NCBI GenBank assembly: GCA_007127425.1
Contig: SKZJ01000039.1
Coordinates: forward strand, 1 to 10,743
DNA: 10,743 nucleotides
DNA from: Wenzhouxiangella sp.
Lineage (GTDB): Bacteria > Pseudomonadota > Gammaproteobacteria > Xanthomonadales > Wenzhouxiangellaceae
Reading direction: 5' to 3'
Shown: one piece after another, positions 1 to 6,116 of the stretch
Layout: each line of letters starts with the position of its first letter
Position numbering within the stretch: the first letter of the stretch is position 1
The notes under the pieces: model-generated
Databases searched by the model: none
Told to the model about the DNA's origin: nothing
Seen by the model: only the letters and a program-made list of their open reading frames with translations
Translations under genes and position numbers: made by a program

Positions 1-587
1 ATGGCGCCGAGGTCAAGGACTTCTACCTCGAGTCCAACTTCGCCACCGACAAGAAGGCCTCGATGATCAATTCGATGCGAACGCGCGGCAAGCGCGTGAC
101 CGCGGAGATGGTGGTCAAGCGCGACGTGCTCCGAAATGTCATGGATGCCGATACCGAGCAGCTCTATACCCACGCCAAGATCGCCAATATCGGCTCGATG
201 CTCTCGGGCGCCAACAATAACGGCTGCCATGCCGCCAATGCCATCACCGCGATCTTCATCGCGACGGGCCAGGACGTGGCCAACGTTGCCGAATCCTCGG
301 CCGGTATCCTCTACGGCGAGCTGACCGAGGACAAGGATCTCTACCTCTCCATCACCCTGCCCTCGCTGATCGTGGCCACCATCGGCGGCGGCACCGGGCT
401 GGCGACTCAGTCCGAGAGTCTTCGCATCATGGATTGTGAGGGTCCGGGCAAGGTGATGAAGTTCGCCGAGATTGTCGCGGGCACGGTGCTGGCCGGCGAG
501 ATCTCGCTGGGCGCGGCGATCTCCTCGCTGGACTGGGTTTCCAGCCACGACCAGCTCGGGCGCAACGATCCGACCCGCAAGTCGTAG
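1..587 (+). CDS. hmgA: HMG-CoA reductase, class I type, C-terminal part (5' end outside window)
   Basis: This is the 3' part of a hydroxymethylglutaryl-CoA reductase, which reduces HMG-CoA to mevalonate with two NAD(P)H for isoprenoid synthesis. The frame is open from base 3 and ends in TAG at 585-587; the start lies upstream of the window. Three catalytic landmarks of the class I enzyme are visible: the catalytic Lys in TDKK (codon 51-53), the Asp of ATGQD (codon 273-275), and a C-terminal His in SSHD (codon 546-548) that matches the general acid His of the human enzyme. The HAAN and IGGGTGL segments fit the substrate and cofactor lobes. No membrane segment is seen in this part, as expected for a soluble bacterial or archaeal-type enzyme. 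The peroxiredoxin-like gene follows 72 bases later on the same strand. Family assignment is firm. The class I call rests on motif resemblance, and cofactor preference cannot be read here. Confidence 0.93.
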   Translation, partial: GAEVKDFYLESNFATDKKASMINSMRTRGKRVTAEMVVKRDVLRNVMDADTEQLYTHAKIANIGSMLSGANNNGCHAANAITAIFIATGQDVANVAESSAGILYGELTEDKDLYLSITLPSLIVATIGGGTGLATQSESLRIMDCEGPGKVMKFAEIVAGTVLAGEISLGAAISSLDWVSSHDQLGRNDPTRKS

Positions 588-659
588 TTGACTGGAACCG
601 GCGCTTGTCCCGGCGTGTCCAAGCGCACGCCGGATGACTTCTTTCATGGAGATGGATCG

Positions 660-1310
660 ATGCCCCGTTTGTTGCTGCTTCCCCTGTTTCTGCTCATGAC
701 CGCGAGTGCGGCCTCGGAGATTGCCGATCACCCCGAACAGGTCCGTCCGCTGCTGCCCGGCCAGTCGGTGCCGACGTTCGAGATCAAGTCGGTTACCGGT
801 GAGGCGGTACACGTCGATCCGGCCGAATTCGAAAAGCCCGTGGTGTTGACCTTTTATCGGGGCGGCTGGTGTCCTTACTGCAATCTGCACCTGGCCGAGT
901 TGCGTCATGCCGAGGAGCGGCTAAGCGAGATGGGGTTCGATGTCTGGTTTGTCAGCCCCGACCGCCCCGAACTGCTGGCCGACGGGCAAGATGCTGCCCA
1001 GGGCTATGCGCTGTACTCGGATTCCGATGCTGTTGCCGCCAAGGCATTCGGCGTCGCCTTCCGGCTCGATGACGACACGCATGCACAGTACCAGGGCTTC
1101 GGTGTCGACATCACTGAACGAGCCGGCACGGAACACCGGGCGCTGCCCGTCGCTTCGACCTTTCTGATCGGTACCGACGGCATCGTACAGTTTTCCTTTG
1201 CCAACCCGGATTACACCGTTCGTTTACATCCGGATGTGTTGCTGGCCGCAGCCGAGGCCTACCTTGACGAGTCGCACGAGCGCCTCAGGCGGCAGCGTCG
1301 TCAGGATTGA
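660..1310 (+). CDS. Exported peroxiredoxin-like (AhpC/TSA family) protein
   Basis: This is a 216-residue thioredoxin-fold protein of the AhpC/TSA peroxiredoxin-like family, probably a thiol peroxidase or disulfide-active protein outside the cytoplasm. Residues 1-18 form a signal peptide with a leucine-rich core and a small-residue cleavage region (TASAAS). The active site is FYRGGWCPYCN, giving a CxxC pair at Cys71 and Cys74. Ordinary peroxiredoxins carry a single peroxidatic Cys in a PxxxTxxC motif, so the substrate here is uncertain. The ATG at 660 is chosen because GGAGA at 648-652 sits 7 bases ahead of it and because it places the signal peptide at the N-terminus. The frame is open back to 588 but has no better start. 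It may share a transcript with the HMG-CoA reductase gene; no terminator is apparent in the 72-base gap. No cognate reductase is visible in the window. Confidence 0.88.
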   Translation: MPRLLLLPLFLLMTASAASEIADHPEQVRPLLPGQSVPTFEIKSVTGEAVHVDPAEFEKPVVLTFYRGGWCPYCNLHLAELRHAEERLSEMGFDVWFVSPDRPELLADGQDAAQGYALYSDSDAVAAKAFGVAFRLDDDTHAQYQGFGVDITERAGTEHRALPVASTFLIGTDGIVQFSFANPDYTVRLHPDVLLAAAEAYLDESHERLRRQRRQD

Positions 1311-1511
1311 TCCCACCCCCGATTTGCCCGGGCGGCCTTCACCATGTTCGCCTATGGGCAATCGGGTACGAACCCCAGCGCCGGGCGCGATGCCGGATGG
1401 ACCACTGATCGTTGCCCAGCCAGGCAGCGCCGCTGACCATTTTCGACAATCGCCTCGGGGAGCGAGTCATACCGACGCTTTCGAGCTGAAACCCAAAAAT
1501 AACCGTGTGCT
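1311..1511. other. Convergent intergenic region
   Basis: This 201-base gap lies between the converging ends of the peroxiredoxin-like gene and the roadblock gene at 1512-1898. I found no hairpin followed by a T run that would make a clear intrinsic terminator on either strand, and the short open frames crossing it have no family resemblance. Confidence 0.6.
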
Positions 1512-1898
1512 CTACAACCGCTGGATTTCCCCGGCGAGCCGATTGGCCAGAAACAAAACCTGACCGATCGACAGTGAGGATTCGGAGGCGACCGTCAGAA
1601 CGATCGCGAGGTTCTGGCACTGTGTCTTGACGACCACGAGATTCGCCTTGTCACCTTCCATTACGGTGACCTGGAGTTTACCGCTGTTGATGACCCGGGC
1701 TGCCGCCTCGGACAGTGATAATAGGGTGCTGGAAAGTGCGGCGATCTTATCTTCCTCGAGCGTGAGTTTGCTGCCGTCACAATGAGCGATCACGAAGCCG
1801 TCTTCGGTGCAGGCAGACGTGACGAGCACCTCAAAATGCTTGGCAACGAACTCCTCGATGAGCGGGCGGATAATCGGTTTTGCCTGAGCTATGTCCAT
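1512..1898 (-). CDS. Roadblock/LC7 domain protein (distal, MglB-like)
   Basis: This 128-residue protein is a single Roadblock/LC7 domain. These small dimeric proteins bind Ras-like GTPases; in bacteria MglB acts as the GTPase-activating or exchange partner of MglA. The sequence follows the family pattern: an N-terminal helix, a strand with VTSACTEDGFVIA, the central helix AALSSTLLSLSEAAARV, strands around LVVVKTQC and LAIVLTVAS, and a C-terminal helix. It has no membrane segment or signal peptide, so it should be cytoplasmic. It is the last gene of the four-gene cluster, 27 bases after the GTPase stop, which suggests co-transcription. The Shine-Dalgarno is weak (GGAA about 10 bases upstream), so translation may depend on the upstream gene. 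It resembles the canonical roadblock pattern more closely than the first roadblock gene at 3311-3670. A GTPase partner is inferred from context. Confidence 0.88.
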   Translation of the reverse strand: MDIAQAKPIIRPLIEEFVAKHFEVLVTSACTEDGFVIAHCDGSKLTLEEDKIAALSSTLLSLSEAAARVINSGKLQVTVMEGDKANLVVVKTQCQNLAIVLTVASESSLSIGQVLFLANRLAGEIQRL

Positions 1899-1925
1899 AT
1901 TGAATGATTTCCACTTTGAAGGTTG

Positions 1926-2471
1926 TCAGGCGTTCTCACGCGCTCTGTGCATGGCATTAATATATAGAGGGATACTCATCGCCGAGTCTCTCGACGTGCA
2001 GTCGATTGCCATGACTGCCGCTGGAAGACTTCGGCTTGTAAGTATTTCCTGAAATACGGTGCAGAAGGATTCCAGGCTGTCATCATCGGCCTGGTCGGCG
2101 TGGGTCACGGCTACGACGAATGGTATGTCATTCGCAACGGGCTGGAAGAAATCGATTACTTCCAGCAGCGAATCAGAATCTGGACTCTCGGAGTACTTGA
2201 CCAGAAAGGCCAGACCCCAGAGCGATCGGTTAACATGGTCCCAGAGCATGGAAAAGCGACTCTGACCGGGCACCCCATACAACCCGAGTGCCATGTTGTC
2301 GCCAAGTGCGATGCGCCCATAGTCGATACCGATGGTGGTGAACTCCTTTCCAATGTCGACAGTCGAGGCCCTGTCGGTATCGATTACCTCGATTTCACTG
2401 AGGGTTCGGACGATCGTGGACTTGCCGGTGCCCACGGTTCCGACGAATGCCAGCTTCCGATACTCGCTCAT
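1926..2471 (-). CDS. MglA/CvnD-like small Ras-type GTPase
   Basis: This 181-residue cytoplasmic protein is a small GTPase of the bacterial MglA/CvnD type. The P-loop is GTVGTGKST (residues 11-19). Switch I contains TTIG (45-48). The switch II G3 motif is GVPGQ (66-70), where the usual Asp of DxxG is replaced by Gly; MglA itself has Thr at this position. The base-specificity motif is THAD (123-126), which corresponds to NKxD and is typical of this bacterial group. CTS (158-160) fits G5. The ATG at 2471 overlaps the BLUF gene stop in an ATGA arrangement, indicating translational coupling, and GGGG lies about 8 bases upstream. The frame stays open for 28 further codons upstream, but that part lies inside the BLUF gene. 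Its genomic partners, two roadblock proteins, are the expected regulators. It lacks C-terminal cysteines for lipidation, so membrane recruitment, if any, must come from partners. Confidence 0.9.
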   Translation of the reverse strand: MSEYRKLAFVGTVGTGKSTIVRTLSEIEVIDTDRASTVDIGKEFTTIGIDYGRIALGDNMALGLYGVPGQSRFSMLWDHVNRSLWGLAFLVKYSESPDSDSLLEVIDFFQPVANDIPFVVAVTHADQADDDSLESFCTVFQEILTSRSLPAAVMAIDCTSRDSAMSIPLYINAMHRARENA

Positions 2472-3256
2472 TTGTGAGACCCCATGAAGACGGAACGCAG
2501 GCGATCGTAGAAGCTGCGGTTGTGCGATAGCTCGCCAAAGGTTCCCTTGTCGCACATCCCCCTGTTATCCTGATTTGATTCCGCGTTACGTTTGAGAAGC
2601 AGAGAGTTGACCTCGTTGCGTGACAATAGCTCGTGAAGTTCATCCGGGCTCAGGTTGAATTGCGCCGTTAGTTGTGCGGGGGAGGTCCAACCAGCGAGAA
2701 GGCTGGTCAGTACGTCTATGCAGTACGGATGCTGGCCGGTCAGACCGAATACGCTGGGAAGCGCTTGCAGTCGAAACTCGTAGTTGAAGATCGCATGGCG
2801 GTCGGGTAAGTCGCCGGGTTCGGAACTGAAAATCAAGTCAAGCTGGAATATCTTGCTTAAGCGCCGCTGTATCTCTTCATCCAGAGAGTCGAAGCGATCT
2901 GCATACAACTGGATGTAGCGATTGACCTCGCTGCAAGTAAGAGAGGCCGACCAGAGCTTGAGTCGCCAGCCGGAGAAGATGCGTTCCTGAATCCCATTCT
3001 CACTCCAGACCACCGCGGTCTGATAATGTCGATTGTCGTTGGCGATCTTCTCGTAAAGCGTTTCGACTGTCTGTGCCGCGCCCTCCAGGGCCTGGAAATA
3101 ATAACCGTTTCGCCAGGTCAGAAACCCGGTAATCCCATGGGCGTGGTTGAAGCGCAGACTCTGGATGACGATCGCTGTCAGCTCAGCGGGGACAGACGAT
3201 GTATCGTCCGCAACCGACCGGCTTACGTAGCTCAGCCTTTTCAGTTCCGTTGCCAT
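2468..3256 (-). CDS. BLUF-domain blue-light sensor with C-terminal helix-turn-helix-like extension
   Basis: This 262-residue protein begins with a BLUF domain (about residues 4-102), which binds FAD and senses blue light. The key residues are present: Tyr10 (LSYVS), Asn37 before GITGFL, Gln55 in YFQALEG, and Trp97 in FSGWRLKLW. The Met usually found two residues after that Trp (AppA Met106) is Leu99 here. The C-terminal half (103-262) is not a known enzyme. Residues 176-223 read like a short helix-turn-helix or winged-helix unit ([14 protein letters not shown], then [21 protein letters not shown]). The ATG at 3256 is preferred: GGGG lies 5 bases upstream and the domain starts almost at once. 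The alternative ATG at 3286 has GGGAG only 1 base away. The gene lies 54 bases after the first roadblock gene and overlaps the GTPase start by 4 bases. The BLUF call is firm; coupling light to the GTPase is inferred. Confidence 0.92.
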   Translation of the reverse strand: MATELKRLSYVSRSVADDTSSVPAELTAIVIQSLRFNHAHGITGFLTWRNGYYFQALEGAAQTVETLYEKIANDNRHYQTAVVWSENGIQERIFSGWRLKLWSASLTCSEVNRYIQLYADRFDSLDEEIQRRLSKIFQLDLIFSSEPGDLPDRHAIFNYEFRLQALPSVFGLTGQHPYCIDVLTSLLAGWTSPAQLTAQFNLSPDELHELLSRNEVNSLLLKRNAESNQDNRGMCDKGTFGELSHNRSFYDRLRSVFMGSHK

Positions 3257-3310
3257 CTTGGCCCCAATGCAGGCCAACGCCTGCATACTCCCAATCAGTG
3301 GAAAGGCAGT

Positions 3311-3670
3311 TTAGACTTCGAGAGCTTCCTCGATCTGCTGCACCTTGCGTCGTGCTAGTGCGAGGTTAGACTTTGCTTTGTCAAGAACAAGATAGACGAA
3401 GAGACCACTGTGCTGGGTGGCAGGTCGAATGATGTGGATCTGCTTTTCCAGAGTGATCAGGATATCCTCGATCTCTCCCTTGATCCCGAGACTATCCATC
3501 GTCTTCATCTTTGCCTTGACCACTTCGGAGTTTCCGGCAGCCGCCAGATCAAGGTCGACACCGCCGCCAGCCTTGCCGAGGAGCATGCCGGATTTGTATT
3601 CGACGATACAGGTTCCTGCAGCACCATCTATTCCCATGAGTTGCTCAAGACTTTCGTCAATTGTTGCCAT
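3311..3670 (-). CDS. Roadblock/LC7-like protein (proximal, first gene of cluster)
   Basis: This 119-residue cytoplasmic protein belongs to a divergent roadblock/LC7-like family. Visible features are an N-terminal helix (IDESLEQLMGI), a strand pair CIVEYKSGMLLGKA, a GGGVDLDLAAAGNSEVV segment leading into the long central helix, the conserved IEDILITLEKQIHIIRP stretch, and strand LFVYLVLDKAKSNLALAR before the last helix. Similar proteins occur next to small GTPases and roadblock partners in other bacteria (from memory of the family). The ATG at 3670 is supported by a strong Shine-Dalgarno. The frame is open upstream to 3751, but that part lacks this signal. As first gene of the unit it may be the most highly expressed component. 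It is not a close copy of the second roadblock protein, so the two likely have different roles, such as homodimer regulator versus adaptor. Confidence 0.8.
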   Translation of the reverse strand: MATIDESLEQLMGIDGAAGTCIVEYKSGMLLGKAGGGVDLDLAAAGNSEVVKAKMKTMDSLGIKGEIEDILITLEKQIHIIRPATQHSGLFVYLVLDKAKSNLALARRKVQQIEEALEV

Positions 3671-3677
3671 GTAATCA

Positions 3678-3685
3678 TCTCCCTC
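3678..3685 (-). promoter_or_regulatory. Strong ribosome binding site for the first roadblock gene
   Basis: On the minus strand this reads GAGGGAGA, ending 7 bases before the ATG at 3670. It decides the start of the first roadblock gene over the open frame that continues to 3751. Confidence 0.75.
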
Positions 3686-3772
3686 AATATTGGTTATAAA
3701 AACTCTCGACATGCAATAACTGTTCGAGATTAGCGGCAGCACGCTAGGCAAAAGCGCTGATTTGGAACGATA

Positions 3773-3801
3773 AAGTTAAAACCATTTTTGACATAAGTCA
3801 A
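3773..3801 (-). promoter_or_regulatory. Candidate sigma70-type promoter for the roadblock-BLUF-GTPase cluster
   Basis: The minus strand reads TTGACT, 17 bases, TAACTT, placing the start of transcription near 3766 and leaving a leader of about 95 bases before the ATG at 3670. The -35 box is good (5 of 6) but the -10 box is weak (3 of 6). The region is AT-rich, as promoters often are. This is the best candidate I see, not a certain one. Confidence 0.35.
3788..3801. promoter_or_regulatory. FNR/FixK-like inverted repeat overlapping the cluster's -35 box
   Basis: TTGAC-ATAA-GTCAA is a 5-base perfect inverted repeat with a 4-base spacer. It fits the TTGA-N6-TCAA pattern bound by FNR, FixK and DNR-type regulators of the CRP/FNR superfamily. 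It covers the -35 hexamer of the candidate promoter, a placement more consistent with repression than with class II activation. A chance palindrome in AT-rich DNA remains possible. Confidence 0.3.
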
Positions 3802-4366
3802 GTTTTGCTGCTAGGAATTTATTAGAAAACAATTAAGCGTCGAAGCTCCTGTGAGTGACTGGTATCACGTGCTGTTGTTCAGTTGCGAGTCAAGTCACAA
3901 ATGCTCTCCTTTGCCGTTCACTGGATGGTTTGGCCGATCGCATCTGAACCCGTGCTCTATTCACATACGATAGAGAAGATGAATTTGTCTGCGAGAGACT
4001 AAGATGACAAGCCCCAGGGAGTAAATGGCCTATTAGGAAGATGTCTCTTGGAGAGTAAGCGTCCATTCAAAGAGATTTCGCAATTTGATGCTTGAAGAGC
4101 CTTTGCTAGGGCTAAGCACCAACAGAATCTCTAATAGCGGGGAAAACCACACAACCACTCCGCCCGGCCGATTTGACCCACCCTAGTAGCCGTGCCGTGC
4201 CGGGTCAGGAACAGCAATCAGCTACCCGACGTCGGCGCCTGCATCATCGCCTTGCCCGTGAGGGTTGCCGGGATTCAAGTTATCCACTTAGGGTCGTCGC
4301 CCAAGCACTCGATCGCAAACAGTCAGAGTACGGCCTGGCGCCGTGGCTTCTGTTTGCATCGCTGCT

Positions 4367-4395
4367 TTGAATTTTATTGCCCAGCTTCATATACC
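4367..4395 (+). promoter_or_regulatory. Candidate promoter of the diguanylate cyclase pseudogene
   Basis: TTGAAT, 17 bases, TATACC gives 4 of 6 matches in each box with ideal spacing. Transcription would start near 4402, about 20 bases ahead of the ATG codons at 4421 and 4425. The spacing supports this area as the original gene start. Confidence 0.4.
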
Positions 4396-4424
4396 TCCAA
4401 GAAGCAGCAGTGGGACAAGAATGC

Positions 4425-6086
4425 ATGTAACCCAAGCCCTCGATCAGTCGCGTTTTCAGTCAGCACTTGATGCTTGCCGGTGCTCGGGTTGTATTGCTCG
4501 TGATCGCCTTACTTGGCTGGCACCTGACAGAGCTCCGTTGACAGGCGTCTGCCGAAACACTGCAGGTTGCTGCGCGACTCAGTGCAATCCACATTGAAGA
4601 CTTTGTCAACATCCATCTGGCTGCGATTTCAATAGCTGCAAATATCGAGTCGTTCAACGACGGTTGGTCTCGACGGCTTTCGATACTCCACGATTCGTTC
4701 GATCATTTCATTACTCTGGCTGTGATTGATGCACAAGGCGTCGTGTTGGCCGGCGCACCTGAATTTAACCCGGATGGTGACCAGTTCGGATGGTCAGGCC
4801 ATATTGTCCGGGACCGGGACTACTTCACACAAGCAATAGAGAGGCGTGGACCATACATCTCAGACGTATTCCTGGGCCGTGGATATGGACAGGATCCCAT
4901 CGTTGCGGTTAGCGCGGCCCAGGTTGACGATAGCGGCGGCATCAAGGGTGTGGTGCAGGCGTCGAGTCCCTCCGCAGCATCTGCTGAATTCTGGGCATGT
5001 GAGCTGCAAAGACTGACAGCAAGCCTGCTTGTTCTCGATCGAAACCGCAGAGTCGTGTACGCCTCTCCAGGACTCGATTGGGAGGCGACTGATGATTTGC
5101 CTGGGAAGCTCAAGGCCGCCAATGCCGAAAAGCAAATGCAACTACCCGTCCTGAATGATGTATACAGTGATCAGACCAACGCCCCCTACTCTTAGGCTAC
5201 AACCGCGTTCGGTTGGCATGTGATGGGTCTGAAACCAACCACCGAGCGGATTTCTTCTCTCTTCCGCGATTTGATGAATATGCTTGTGCCTGCAATGATC
5301 GGGTTGCTCGTAGTTGTGATAGCAGCGGCGCCTCTGGCCCACCGGCTCGCAAGGCCAATTCGTGACCTTGCCCATCGTATGCAGGTGTTGCCTGTCGGTC
5401 CAGGCATTGCTCCTATTGGGAACCTGCACGCCCCATTGGAGATTCGAGAACCGGCGCGGGCGTACGATCAGCTAATTCAGCGGCTGACCAGAACATTCGG
5501 TCAATTAAAGCGAACATTGGTCGAACACGAGCATATTATCGAGGAACGAACCAGCGCGCTAAAGGTTTCGAATGCCAAGCTGCACAAACAGAGCATTACT
5601 GACGAACTGACGGGTGTTCTGAATTATCGGGGGTTGAACGAAGCGTTGGAGAATGCATGGAGGAGCACCCGAGAACAGGAAGTGCCCCTGCTTGTCCTTT
5701 GTGCCGACATCGATCTTTTCAAACCATTCAATGATCGTTATGGTCACCCGGCTGGTGATTCCTGCCTCAAACGGGTCGCATCAGCGATGCGCTCATCGTT
5801 GCTGAATCAGAACGACGTATTAGGCCGTGTCGGAGGTGAAGAGTTTGTTGTGCTGATAAAAGGGTTATCAATAGAGCAGGGAAAGCAGGTAGCAGAGCGA
5901 ATCCGCTTTGCTGTCGCCAACCTGAAAGTTCCCCATGCCGATTCACCATCTGGTCATGTGACTATCAGCCTGGGCATTGCGGTCGTTGCGCCCAACTCAG
6001 CCTGCAACCCTGCCAACCTGCTCGTCACCGCCGACGAAGCTTTGTACCGAGCCAAGCGTTCAGGCCGGAACTGCATCAGCCAATAA
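4425..6086 (+). pseudogene. Membrane diguanylate cyclase (dCache-HAMP-GGDEF) broken by in-frame stops
   Basis: In its original form this gene encoded an inner-membrane diguanylate cyclase making c-di-GMP from two GTP. One frame carries, in order, a first membrane helix (codons about 4470-4530, with VVLLVIALLG), a periplasmic dCache sensor (about 4560-5190, including DRDYFTQAIERR and SDVFLGRGYGQDPIVAVSA), a second membrane helix (about 5280-5340), a HAMP-like segment with ARPIRDLA, a coiled-coil linker and a full GGDEF domain with DIDLF, FNDRYGH and active-site GGEEF (5832-5846). Three stops interrupt this frame: TAA 4428-4430 (only if ATG 4425 was the original start), TGA 4539-4541 and TAG 5193-5195. 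No frameshift is needed to join the parts. The inhibitory-site RxxD reads NQND, so product feedback was probably already lost. GTG 5220 or ATG 5223 could restart a TM-HAMP-GGDEF product of about 288 residues. That product may retain activity, or the gene may be dead. Confidence 0.85.
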
Positions 6087-6116
6087 TTCTGCCAGGGAGG
6101 CCGGTCACCACCACCG

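Larger units (their letters stand above)
3671..4424. other. Long divergent intergenic region
   Basis: This 754-base stretch separates the minus-strand roadblock cluster from the plus-strand cyclase pseudogene. The part near 3700-3850 is AT-rich and holds the cluster's candidate promoter; 4367-4395 holds a promoter-like pair for the pseudogene. Between about 3850 and 4360 several short open frames exist on the plus strand, but none has a recognisable family, a convincing Shine-Dalgarno, or support from a second signal. I see no tRNA, rRNA, CRISPR repeat or transposase remnant. A small RNA or very decayed gene cannot be excluded. Confidence 0.55.

Noticed and set aside
4041..4058. Small inverted repeat CTCT-TGG-AGAG in the intergenic region
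   Set aside because: A 4-base stem is expected by chance and no adjoining regulatory signal supports it.
4539..4541. TGA in the cyclase frame as a selenocysteine codon or programmed readthrough
   Set aside because: It lies just after a membrane helix where no catalytic Sec is expected, no SECIS-like hairpin stands out, and other stops occur in the same frame.
4173..4597. Overlapping plus-strand frames of 65-92 codons ahead of the cyclase pseudogene
   Set aside because: None resembles a known family, and the part beyond 4425 is an out-of-frame shadow of the cyclase's first membrane helix.
4722..5195. A stand-alone 157-residue dCache-like protein
   Set aside because: The same frame continues upstream past 4722 with dCache and membrane-helix sequence and downstream past a single TAG into the membrane helix, HAMP and GGDEF, so it is a fragment of one broken gene.
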